A stretch of 64,000 nt of DNA from Gammaproteobacteria bacterium (GTDB lineage Bacteria > Gemmatimonadota > Gemmatimonadetes > Longimicrobiales > Gaopeijiaceae). Positions 18,658-26,030 of the stretch are shown in pieces; within the stretch, counting starts at the first letter, position 1, and every line of letters starts with the position of its first letter. The notes under the pieces were generated by a model. That model did no database searches and was not told the origin of the DNA. It saw nothing but the letters and a program-made list of their open reading frames with translations. The translations under genes were made by a program, and so were the position numbers. The stretch spans positions 1 to 64,000 of the forward strand of contig JAPPJO010000049.1 in NCBI GenBank assembly GCA_028820325.1, written 5' to 3'.

Positions 18658-19428
18658 TTACCGGCCGGCCCCGGGCTGCCGGTCACCCGTCGGCGAGGGC
18701 GCGGATAATCGGCGGGCTCCCACGCCACCGGACTCGGTCTCGCCGCGCGGAAGGTCGGCCACCTCGATGACCTGCCCCTTCCTCCGCCAGCGCGCCAGGG
18801 TGTCCTCCTCCGCCTCGAGCCCGAGACCCCACATGGCGTCCCGGATGGCGGTGACCCGGTGGCCGCGCGCCTGGAGGCCGTCGATCGCCTGGGTCACGCA
18901 CACGTCGCGCGCCACCCCGGCCACGAAGAACTCCACCGGATCGAGCGTGCGCGCGATCGACTCCACGAAGAGGTCGGCCCCCCGATTGCCCTCAAAGACG
19001 TCGAAGCGGTCCTTGCGGATGAGCACCGGCCGGGGACGGCGGCGCCAGCGCGCCACCAGCGCGTGCACCTCGACAGGCGTCGCGTGCACCTGCAGCACGA
19101 GACAGTCGGAGGAGGCGAGCGAGGGAATGATCTCTGCGCCGAGGCGCTCCGCGGGATCCGTTGACCGACCCATGCAGTGGGGCGGGTAGGTGCCCTTCCC
19201 CGGATCCGGGTTCTTCGCATCGATCTCGGCGTCGTCGTAGCCGTGCCAGTCCCCCGTATACACCACCAGGCCGGCGTGGGCATGCATCCATTCGACGGCC
19301 TCCATCAGCCGGGGCTCGGCCGTCACCGCTCCGGGATCGCCTTCGTCGAACAGGTCGCGCACGTACAGTCGCCCGTCCGGCTCCATGAAGTCCCGCTGCA
19401 CATCCACCACCCATCCGATGCGTGTCAT
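18658..19428 (-). CDS. Nicotinamidase-like isochorismatase-family hydrolase
   Basis: 256 residues. Family residues are in order: Asp in VVDVQRDF near the N-terminus, GDWHGYDD (metal-binding Asp/His), TYPPHC, Lys in LIRKDRFDVF, and nucleophile Cys177 in GVARDVCVTQA. Together these fit nicotinamidase/PncA, which converts nicotinamide to nicotinate. The gene directly follows a nicotinate phosphoribosyltransferase-like gene (23 bp gap), which strengthens the assignment to the pyridine-nucleotide salvage route (nicotinamide to nicotinate to NaMN). The C-terminal ~35 residues are a basic low-complexity extension. The start at 19428 is the first ATG in a frame that stays open upstream. Confidence 0.75.
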   Translation of the reverse strand: MTRIGWVVDVQRDFMEPDGRLYVRDLFDEGDPGAVTAEPRLMEAVEWMHAHAGLVVYTGDWHGYDDAEIDAKNPDPGKGTYPPHCMGRSTDPAERLGAEIIPSLASSDCLVLQVHATPVEVHALVARWRRRPRPVLIRKDRFDVFEGNRGADLFVESIARTLDPVEFFVAGVARDVCVTQAIDGLQARGHRVTAIRDAMWGLGLEAEEDTLARWRRKGQVIEVADLPRGETESGGVGARRLSAPSPTGDRQPGAGR

Positions 19429-19451
19429 TCGGGTCCGCCCCGTGATGAAGG

Positions 19452-20585
19452 TTACGCCACCCGCTCGAGCGACGGGTTGGGCCGATAGCGCCGTCCCGCC
19501 TTGGCGACCGCTTTGCCGCCCACCTTCACGACATCCGCCGTGAAGTTGACCTGGCCCCGGATCAGGGACGAGCCCACCCCAAAGGCGTCCACCGGAACCC
19601 CATCCGTGCGGAAGCGGCGGATCCGGGCGCCGTCGAATCCTCCCGAGACGACGATGCGCACATGGCCGAAGCCGCCCTGGTCGAGGGCTTCCCGCACCTT
19701 GTGCACGAGCCACCGGTTCACGCCCCGAAGCTCGCTTTCGCGCGCGCCGCCCGCCTCCGCTTCCCGCGCGAGGGACCGGTCGACCATGTTCTCCGCGGTG
19801 TCCAGGCGGACGGCGTAGAGCTTCTCGCCCAGCGCGCGGGCCACCTTCAGCGCCGTCCGCACGCAGTCGTTGTCGAAGTCCACCAGCGAAACGACCCGCA
19901 CGGAATCCGGCACCCGGCGGGCGAGCGCCGCCGTGGCGGCGACCGTGTCCCCCGAGTACGCCGCGATCAGCGAGTGCGGCAGCGTGCCCTCCCCCATGCC
20001 GCCCCACCACGCCCCCTGCGCGTCGGTGGAGACGCCGGCCGCCCCGGCCACATGCGCCGCCCAGCCGTCCGCCTTCTGTACCGCCCAGTGGTCGTGGCGC
20101 GCGGCGAAGTACAGCACCGGCGCCGGCCAGGCCGCCTCGACCGCCCGACGGGTTCCCGTGGCGACCCGCGTGCCCCGAGCCAGCGCGCCCAGGTAGAGGG
20201 TCTCCAGGTGCGCGAAGGCCGGGTAGGGCCCCCGGATGAGCATGACCGTCTCGCCGGGAGCCGCCCGGTCGCCGTCGCCCAGCGACCACACCTCCAGGTC
20301 TTCCCACCGGTACCCCTCCGCCAGGCACAGCCTGAGAATCGCCACCGCCTCGTCGGTACCCGCCAACAGAACATCCTTCTTCTGGAAGACCTGCATGGTC
20401 ACCGAGGGCGCCCGCGCCTCGGCCTCGAGCACCCGGCGGGCCCAGTTGAAGTACTGGTCGGTGTAGTGCCCGGCCCGCATCGCAGCCGCAGGCAGGCCGA
20501 AGACCTCGGGAGCCAGCCGTTCCGCCCTGCGGCGCGGCGCGGGGGGGGCTGGGGAATCGGCGGGGACGGGCCCTTTACGGCTCAT
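19452..20585 (-). CDS. pncB: Nicotinate phosphoribosyltransferase-like protein
   Basis: 377 residues with the PRTase-like fold of the NAPRTase family: MRAGHYTDQYFNWAR near the N-terminus, LYLGALARGTRVATGTRRAVEAA, FAARHDHWAVQKADGWAAHVAGAAGVSTDAQG, LVDFDNDC, and the phosphate/ribose motif VSGGFDGARIRRFRTDGVPVDAFGVGSSL. The enzyme would make nicotinate mononucleotide from nicotinate and PRPP. It is shorter than PncB of Escherichia coli (about 400) but normal for the archaeal/actinobacterial-type branch. It is first in the minus-strand run and divergent from the CNNM gene by 63 bp, so its promoter lies in that short gap. Confidence 0.8.
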   Translation of the reverse strand: MSRKGPVPADSPAPPAPRRRAERLAPEVFGLPAAAMRAGHYTDQYFNWARRVLEAEARAPSVTMQVFQKKDVLLAGTDEAVAILRLCLAEGYRWEDLEVWSLGDGDRAAPGETVMLIRGPYPAFAHLETLYLGALARGTRVATGTRRAVEAAWPAPVLYFAARHDHWAVQKADGWAAHVAGAAGVSTDAQGAWWGGMGEGTLPHSLIAAYSGDTVAATAALARRVPDSVRVVSLVDFDNDCVRTALKVARALGEKLYAVRLDTAENMVDRSLAREAEAGGARESELRGVNRWLVHKVREALDQGGFGHVRIVVSGGFDGARIRRFRTDGVPVDAFGVGSSLIRGQVNFTADVVKVGGKAVAKAGRRYRPNPSLERVA

Positions 20586-20648
20586 TCCTGAATCTCGGTC
20601 CGGTGCGCGTCAAAGGGAAGGCGGCGCGCGCGGCGCGCGGGGGAGGGT

Positions 20649-21902
20649 TTGCACCTGTCCGCGCAAGATGCGATCATCGGTACGATGACGATCCTCATCG
20701 TGACCATGATCGCCACGCTCGCCGTCTCGGGGCTCTGTTCGATTCTGGAGGCGGTACTCCTCTCCATCGACACGAGTTTCGTCGAGATGCAGCGCGCGGA
20801 GGGACGACGCTCCGGTCGCCTTCTGCATGAGCTGAAGAGCCACATCGACCAACCGATCGCGGCCATCCTCACGCTCAACACCGTGGCCCACACCGCGGGC
20901 GCCGCGTTCGCGGGGTCGCTGGCCTACGAACTCTTCGGCAGCGCGTGGGTGGCCGGCTTCTCGGCCGTCTTCACCTTCGCCATCCTGGTCTTCTCCGAGA
21001 TCATTCCCAAGACCGCCGGAGCCCGCTTCTGCAAGCAGCTCGCCCCCTCGTCCGCCTACGTCCTCAAGGCGCTGACCTTCACCATGACACCCGTGCTCGT
21101 GCCTCTCTACTGGGTGCAGAGGCTGATGCAGGGATCGGGGAACGGCCCGGACATCAGCCGCGAGGAAATCGAAGTGATGGCGCGGATGGCGTGGACCACC
21201 GGAACCCTGGCGGAGGACGAGTGGCAGGTGGTGTCCAACGTCATGCGCCTGGGCGACGTCCCGGTGGGCGAGGTCATGACGCCGCGCACCGACATCGTGG
21301 CGATCGATGCGGGCGCCACCGTGGAAGAGGCCAAGCAGGTCATGCTCGACCACGGCCACCTGCGGCTCCCGGTGCACACCGGAACCCTCGACAGGATCGT
21401 GGGCGTGCTGGTGGCGCGCGACCTGTGGCGGGCCGACCAGAAGGGGGTGACCGAGATCCGCGATCTGCCCCGCGCGCCGGTCTTCGCCCCCGTCTCGCGG
21501 CCCGTTCAGGAGCTCATTCCGGAGCTCCAGGACAAGGGCGCCAAAATGGCGATCGTCCTCGATGAATTCGGCGGCACCGCGGGGCTGGCGACCTTCGAGG
21601 ACCTCATCGAGGAGATCGTGGGGGAGATCCGGGACGAGCACGAGGCGCACGAACCCGCCGAATTCCAGCGCCTGGCCGACGGAAGCGTCCGGATCTGGGG
21701 AGGCGTCTCGGTGCGGGAAGCCAACCAGCGGCTGCGCCTGGAGCTGCCCTCGGACCTGTCCGACACCGTCGGCGGCTACGTTTTCGGGAGCCTGCACCGG
21801 GTGCCCCGGCCGGGCGACGAAGTGGGGGTGGATGGCGGGCGGTTGCGGGTCGCGCGCATGCGTGGCCGCCGCGTGGAATTTGTCGTATTTCTCCCGGACT
21901 AA
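20649..21902 (+). CDS. CNNM/CorC-like transporter with CBS pair
   Basis: 417 residues. Residues ~10-150 hold a DUF21/CNNM membrane domain of three to four helices (ILIVTMIATLAVSGLCSILEAVLLSI; FSAVFTFAILVFSEIIPKTAGA). A CBS pair follows (VGEVMTPRTDIVAIDAGATVEEAKQVMLDHGHLRLPVH; LVARDLW; MAIVLDEFGGTAGLATFEDLIEEIVGEI), then a CorC_HlyC C-terminal domain (LADGSVRIWGGVSVREANQRL). Family members take part in magnesium/cobalt efflux; this is the full architecture. The start is uncertain: TTG at 20649 close to GGGAGGG, or the ATG at 20685, which lacks a ribosome site. Confidence 0.85.
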   Translation: MHLSAQDAIIGTMTILIVTMIATLAVSGLCSILEAVLLSIDTSFVEMQRAEGRRSGRLLHELKSHIDQPIAAILTLNTVAHTAGAAFAGSLAYELFGSAWVAGFSAVFTFAILVFSEIIPKTAGARFCKQLAPSSAYVLKALTFTMTPVLVPLYWVQRLMQGSGNGPDISREEIEVMARMAWTTGTLAEDEWQVVSNVMRLGDVPVGEVMTPRTDIVAIDAGATVEEAKQVMLDHGHLRLPVHTGTLDRIVGVLVARDLWRADQKGVTEIRDLPRAPVFAPVSRPVQELIPELQDKGAKMAIVLDEFGGTAGLATFEDLIEEIVGEIRDEHEAHEPAEFQRLADGSVRIWGGVSVREANQRLRLELPSDLSDTVGGYVFGSLHRVPRPGDEVGVDGGRLRVARMRGRRVEFVVFLPD

Positions 21903-21955
21903 TGTCGCATTCCGGGAGGACACGCGGTGATGACGGGATCGCCGCGCAGGGAAGG

Positions 21956-21984
21956 TTGACAGGCTCGCAAGCCGTTGATAACGT
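21956..21984 (+). promoter_or_regulatory. Sigma-70-type promoter upstream of glnA
   Basis: Perfect -35 TTGACA (21956-21961), 17-bp spacer, -10 TAACGT (21979-21984). Transcription would start near 21991, giving glnA a leader of about 200 nt. Confidence 0.55.
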
Positions 21985-22057
21985 CCCTCGTGCTGAACAT
22001 GGTTGACCCGCTCAGGATCGCCCCATGAGGGCCGTCGTCCCCGGGCGGAGTTGTCTC

Positions 22058-22107
22058 CGGCCAGGACCCGGACGAAGTGTCTCCGGGAACCTGGCCGCTT
22101 CTCTTTT
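22058..22107 (+). terminator. Strong hairpin plus T-rich tract in the glnA leader (attenuator or terminator)
   Basis: CGGCCAGG (22058-22065) pairs perfectly with CCTGGCCG (22090-22097), and inside it CCCGGA (22067-22072) pairs with TCCGGG (22082-22087), giving a 14-bp stem with a small bulge and a 9-nt loop. CTTCTCTTTT follows at once. It could terminate the upstream CNNM transcript or, as it lies downstream of the predicted glnA promoter, control glnA by attenuation. Confidence 0.55.
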
Positions 22108-22191
22108 GCAGACTTTCCGTCGGCTTGATCTGATTCCCGGGGCGCGCGGTCCGCGTCCCGGACCCCTTTCCCAACTCAGCGGAGCGTGACC

Positions 22192-23607
22192 ATGGACCGG
22201 AACGAGTACCTGTACGCAGCGGAAGAATGTCGAGACGAGATGGAGGAGTACATCGACGAGATGGGCAGCCGGAACGGGCTGTCCCTCACGAGCACCGACG
22301 ACGTCACGAAGTACGTGAAGGAGCATGGCGTCAGCTCGATTCGTCTCTGGTTCTCCGACATCCTGGGCAACCTCAAGTCCTTCTCGATCACCCCCAAGGA
22401 GCTGGCCGGCGCCTTCGAGGAGGGAATGGGCTTCGACGGCTCCTCCATTCAGGGCTACAAGCGGATCCAGGAAAGCGACATGGTCGCGTTCCCGGTGCCG
22501 GACACGGCCCAGGTGCTGCCCTTCCGCTCCGGCGGGGGACGGTCGATGCGCATGATGGCCCAGATCCGCAACCCCGACGGATCGGCGTACGACGGCGATC
22601 CCCGCAACATCCTGATCCGCACGCTGGGCCGGCTCGAGGATCACGACTGCACGAACATGTACGTCGGCCCGGAGGCGGAGTACTTCTACTTCAAGCACGA
22701 GAGAGGTACCGAGCTTCTCGACGACGCCGGGTACTTCGACATCAACCCGGTCGACATCGGCGACGACATCCGGGAAGTCACGGTGTGCGCGCTCGAGGCG
22801 ATGGGCATTCAGATCGAGTACCACCACCACGAAGTCGGACCGTCGCAGCACGAAATCGACATCCGTTACAAGGATGCGCTGCAGATGGCGGACAGCCTCC
22901 AGACCTACAAGTACCTGGTCAAGGAGATCGCGCGCCGCTGCGGGGCGTTCGCAACCTTCATGCCCAAGCCCCTCGCGGGAGAGAACGGGAGCGGCATGCA
23001 TACCCACCTGTCGCTCTTCAAGGGCGGCCAGAACGCCTTCTACGACGGCACCGACGAGCACCATCTGAGCGCCATGGCCAAGCACTTCATCGCCGGGGTG
23101 CTGAAGCACTCGCGCGAGATGGCGCTGGTCACCAACCCGACCCACAACTCCTACCGGCGCCTGGTGCCCGGCTACGAAGCGCCCGTCTACATCGCCTGGG
23201 CCGAGCGCAACCGGTCGGCGGCCATCCGCATCCCGATGTACAAGCCCGGCAAGGAGGTCGCTACCCGCATCGAGGTGCGCTTCCCGGATCCCACCTGCAA
23301 CCCCTACCTGGCCTTCTCGGTGATGCTCGCCGCCGGCCTCGAGGGCGTGGAGAACGCGCTGCCCTGCCCGGATCCGGTGACGGTGGACATCTACCATCTA
23401 TCCGCGAAGTGGCGGGAGCAGATGGGCATCGACGCCCTGCCCCACGACCTGTTCGAAGCCGCGCGCGTCGGCCAGTTCAGCGACTTCCTCAAGGACGCCC
23501 TGGGCGAGGACGTGCACCGCAAGCTCATCGAGACCAAGATGGAGGAGGCGGACGTCTTCCGCCTGCACGTCTCGCAGCTCGACCTGAAGAAGCACCTGGT
23601 GCTGTAG
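22192..23607 (+). CDS. glnA: Glutamine synthetase type I
   Basis: 471 residues. Type I signatures are all present: SDILGNLKSFSI and GMGFDGSSIQGY (beta-grasp), VGPEAEYFYF (metal-binding Glu), HEVGPSQHEID (ATP/metal), MPKPLAGENGSGMHTHLSLF (glutamate site), NPTHNSYRRLVPGYEAPVYIAW, and RIEVRFPDPTCNPYLAF. It forms a dodecamer that makes glutamine from glutamate, ammonium and ATP. The C-terminal region (DIYHLSAKWREQMGIDALP) resembles the GSI-alpha form, and no adenylylation-loop Tyr is evident, so feedback or transcriptional control is likelier than adenylylation. The ATG at 22192 is preferred over GTG 22186 because GGAG sits 7 bp upstream of it. Confidence 0.93.
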   Translation: MDRNEYLYAAEECRDEMEEYIDEMGSRNGLSLTSTDDVTKYVKEHGVSSIRLWFSDILGNLKSFSITPKELAGAFEEGMGFDGSSIQGYKRIQESDMVAFPVPDTAQVLPFRSGGGRSMRMMAQIRNPDGSAYDGDPRNILIRTLGRLEDHDCTNMYVGPEAEYFYFKHERGTELLDDAGYFDINPVDIGDDIREVTVCALEAMGIQIEYHHHEVGPSQHEIDIRYKDALQMADSLQTYKYLVKEIARRCGAFATFMPKPLAGENGSGMHTHLSLFKGGQNAFYDGTDEHHLSAMAKHFIAGVLKHSREMALVTNPTHNSYRRLVPGYEAPVYIAWAERNRSAAIRIPMYKPGKEVATRIEVRFPDPTCNPYLAFSVMLAAGLEGVENALPCPDPVTVDIYHLSAKWREQMGIDALPHDLFEAARVGQFSDFLKDALGEDVHRKLIETKMEEADVFRLHVSQLDLKKHLVL

Positions 23608-23666
23608 AGCGACTGGGCTGCCCGCGAAGCCGGACTGGCAATCCGGGCAGGAAAGAAGCCGGGTAT

Positions 23667-23716
23667 CGACCCCCGGTGGTCACGGGTCCGGACGGACCCT
23701 CAGCCGCCGGGGGTCG
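23667..23716. terminator. Bidirectional terminator-like inverted repeats between glnA and lspA
   Basis: CGACCCCCGGTGG (23667-23679) pairs with CCGCCGGGGGTCG (23704-23716) with one mismatch, and between them GGGTCC (23684-23689) pairs perfectly with GGACCC (23694-23699). The outer right arm includes the lspA stop codon. No long T-run follows, so function is inferred from structure and the convergent context. Confidence 0.5.
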
Positions 23717-24290
23717 TTTCCGTGGTGGCGGAGGCGTCCTCCGACCTGGCCGGAAGGCCCGGCTCCGGCTCGGCGGAGCCGGGCTCTTCCGGGCCGGCCG
23801 CGGTCTCGCGTGCGCGCGTGCGCTCTTCGCGCCAGAACGAGATGCCGAGCAGGACCGCGCCGCAGGTGATCGCGGAATCGGCCACGTTGAAGATCGGCCA
23901 GTGCATGAAGCCCAGGTCGATCGGACCGATGAAATCCACCACCCCGCGATCCCAGCGCACCCGGTCCACCAGGTTGCCGAGCGCGCCGGAGAGGATGAGC
24001 GCGATCGACACCACCTTCACCCGGTCCCCGCTCTCGCTCTGGATGAAGAGCACGGCCAGCAGCCCCATGGCCAGGATCGTCACCGGAATGAAGAACCAGC
24101 GCGGATCGTTGCCGATGGAGATGCCGAAGGCCGCCCCCCGGTTGAAGGCCAGGGTCAGCGGAACGAGGCCGTCGAGGATCTCCATCCGGCGTCCGCCGCC
24201 GAGGGCGGTCAGCGCCCAGCGCTTGGTGATGACGTCGAGCAGGAGAACCGCCGGAAGAATGGCGGCGAGAATGCGGAGTTTGATGTTCAC
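23700..24290 (-). CDS. lspA: Prolipoprotein signal peptidase (signal peptidase II)
   Basis: 196 residues. It has four membrane helices and both catalytic aspartates: Asp119 in GNLVDRVRWDRGVVDF and Asp138 in FNVADSA. It cuts prolipoproteins before the lipid-modified Cys in the cytoplasmic membrane, in line with the many lipoproteins in this window. An unusual feature is a hydrophilic, acidic C-terminal tail of about 40 residues (rich in Glu, Pro, Ala, Thr) after the last helix; typical LspA proteins end soon after it. The gene is 20 bp before the tmRNA 3' end on the same strand... transcription order is ssrA first, then lspA. Confidence 0.9.
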   Translation of the reverse strand: MNIKLRILAAILPAVLLLDVITKRWALTALGGGRRMEILDGLVPLTLAFNRGAAFGISIGNDPRWFFIPVTILAMGLLAVLFIQSESGDRVKVVSIALILSGALGNLVDRVRWDRGVVDFIGPIDLGFMHWPIFNVADSAITCGAVLLGISFWREERTRARETAAGPEEPGSAEPEPGLPARSEDASATTETTPGG

Positions 24291-24310
24291 GTGCCTGGGA
24301 AGGTGGGGGA

Positions 24311-24663
24311 TGGAGGCGGCGGGAGTCGAACCCGCGTCCGCGAGTGGGTCCGGCGAAGCTTCTACGTGCGTAGATCGCTGTTGGGCTTCATCGGGTGAGC
24401 GGCCAGCGACCCGCCGGCTCCCCGACTAGCCGTCGAATGTCTCACCCGCGGTGCGACGGCATCGCCGCGGGCCAGCCCAACTTGTCGACGCCTCGGAGGC
24501 CTGCCTTGGGCGGGCCGGCCAGGAGACGGGCTGTGAGAAAACTCAGGCAGCCAGTGCCATGTGATTGTTGGCAATTGTGTTGATTCCGGGTTTTTTACGA
24601 GGCTTCCCGGACCTCGGCACGCTACCCCGCGTTCACCAAACACGTCGAAGCCGTTACGCCCCC
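24311..24663 (-). ncRNA. ssrA: Transfer-messenger RNA (tmRNA), one-piece
   Basis: 353 nt. The 5' end GGGGGCGTAACGGCTTCGACG (20-nt core shown in part) at 24663 and the 3' end GGTTCGACTCCCGCCGCCTCCA at 24311 are the classic tRNA-like halves: GGGGGCG pairs with CGCCTCC with one G-U, and the T-arm GCGGGTTCGACTCCCGC is intact. The CCA end is not encoded. The open reading frame for the proteolysis tag is at 24572-24543, most simply read ANNHMALAA then TGA; the ALAA end is the standard ClpXP degradation signal. tmRNA with SmpB frees stalled ribosomes. Its transcript reads away from dusB and towards lspA. Confidence 0.9.
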
Positions 24664-24746
24664 GTACGGTCCGGTGCAGACGGCTCAAAGTCCGTTGCAC
24701 GTTCTCCTTTGCTCTTGTGGTCGCCGATTGCTCGCGTCCGCCGCGC

Positions 24747-25742
24747 TCAGGCGGCGCTCGCAAGCTCGCGTTCAAGATAGCACTTCAGCACTTCCCGTGT
24801 TTCCTCGAGGGTGGTCAGGCTGAAGAGCCGGGTGCGGAGCTGGCGCCCGTTGGGCAGCCCCTTCGTGTACCACCCCATGTGCTTGCGGAATTCGATGACC
24901 GCCTTCTTGTGATTCCGCTCGAAGTCCACCGCGTTCTGCGCGTGCTCGAGGCAGACGGCCAGGCGCTCGGCGGGGTCCGGGAGCGGGGGCAGGCTCCGGC
25001 CGTCGAGGGCGGCGCGGGCTCCCGCGAACACCCACGGGCTCCCGTGGGAAGCACGCGCGATCATGACCCCGGCGCACCCGGTCTCCTCCTGCATGCGGCG
25101 CGCGTCTTCCCCGGTCTTGATGTCGCCGTTGCCCACGACCGGGACGTCCAGCGCATCGACCAGGGCCGCGATCTCGTGCCAGCGCGCGTGGCCGGAATAC
25201 ATGTCCGCCCTGGTGCGCGGATGCAGCGTGACCACGGCCGCGCCCGCGTCCTGGCAGCGCAGGCCGATGGTGACCGGATCGCGCGTCTTCTCGTCGAAGC
25301 CGCTCCGGATCTTGGTCGTGACGGGCAGCGGCGTCGCGCGCACCACCGCGCGCACGATGCGCTCGACCAGCCCCAGATCGCGCAGGCAGCCCGAGCCGCC
25401 ATTGCGCTTCACGACCTTCTTTACCGGGCACCCGAAATTGATGTCGACGAAGTCGGGCCGGTACACGTCCGAAACCAGCGCCGCAGCCTCCGCCATCCTC
25501 TCGGGGCGGGCGCCGAAGATCTGCACCCCGATGGGCCGCTCCTCCTCCTCGAAACGCAGGTACGCGCGCGTGCGCTCGTTCCCATGGCAGATGCCCTCCG
25601 CACTCACGAACTCCGTCACCACCACGTCCGCGCCGAAACGCCGGCACAGTCGCCGGAAGGGCGACTCGCTCACTCCGGCCTGGGGCGCGAGGAAGAGAGG
25701 GACGTAGCCGCCGGGGGCTTCGGGAAGGTAGGGGAATCTCAT
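24747..25742 (-). CDS. dusB: tRNA-dihydrouridine synthase
   Basis: 331 residues, TIM-barrel FMN enzyme. Signatures: LAPQAGVSESPFR at the start, VDINFGCPVKKVVKRNGGSGCL with catalytic Cys105, TTKIRSGFD, TLHPRTRADMYSGHARW, VVGNGDIKTGEDA (FMN phosphate), and GVMIARASHGSPWVFA. It reduces uridines in the tRNA D-loop using NADPH. The HPRT-R-x-MYSG and GNGDI motifs match the DusB subgroup. The start at 25742 follows from the conserved N-terminus. It lies upstream of ssrA on the same strand with an 83-bp gap. Confidence 0.9.
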   Translation of the reverse strand: MRFPYLPEAPGGYVPLFLAPQAGVSESPFRRLCRRFGADVVVTEFVSAEGICHGNERTRAYLRFEEEERPIGVQIFGARPERMAEAAALVSDVYRPDFVDINFGCPVKKVVKRNGGSGCLRDLGLVERIVRAVVRATPLPVTTKIRSGFDEKTRDPVTIGLRCQDAGAAVVTLHPRTRADMYSGHARWHEIAALVDALDVPVVGNGDIKTGEDARRMQEETGCAGVMIARASHGSPWVFAGARAALDGRSLPPLPDPAERLAVCLEHAQNAVDFERNHKKAVIEFRKHMGWYTKGLPNGRQLRTRLFSLTTLEETREVLKCYLERELASAA

Positions 25743-25762
25743 GGACGCAAAGATATCACTTC

Positions 25763-25830
25763 GGCGTGGCCTGTGTGCAAAGCGCGGCGGTGGCCCGTGC
25801 AGCAAAGCGCGGCGTGGCCGGTGCGGAAGC
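25763..25830 (+). repeat. Three imperfect tandem copies of a ~24-bp unit
   Basis: Copies start at 25763 (GGCGTGGCCTGTGTGCAAAG), 25786 (GGCGGTGGCCCGTGCAGCAA) and 25811 (GGCGTGGCCGGTGCGGAAGC); the first two end in AAAGCGC. They lie in the 288-bp gap between divergent dusB and the ammonium transporter gene. Confidence 0.6.
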
Positions 25831-26030
25831 CAGCTTCGGGGCCCTGCCGGGATGATCCTGCGGGCAGCTTGCGGAACGGGAAACCGACACAGATAATGAC
25901 GCATTCCATGATGGATCGGTCGTGAAGCGATGGGCGCCGGCCATATCAGTCGGCAAATGCGACGTTTTCGTTGATGGATGCGACAAAACCGGGCCGACCG
26001 CGACACAACCATATCACCACCGGAGAAACC

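Noticed and set aside
16502-19189. 895-codon open frame on the plus strand
   Set aside because: Antisense to the M3 peptidase and nicotinamidase-like genes; no recognisable motif.
24311-24345. tRNA-like T-arm
   Set aside because: It is the 3' end of the tmRNA, as shown by the matching 5' end and ALAA tag frame; not a separate tRNA gene.
22227-24398. 723-codon open frame on the plus strand overlapping glnA and lspA
   Set aside because: Alternative frame of glnA continuing across lspA; Arg/Pro/Gly-rich, no domain.
24395-24780. Short plus- and minus-strand frames across the tmRNA
   Set aside because: They overlap the tmRNA gene and have no protein-like character.
25763-25830. Tandem repeat considered as a CRISPR or attachment site
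   Set aside because: Units adjoin without spacers and no integrase or cas gene is near.
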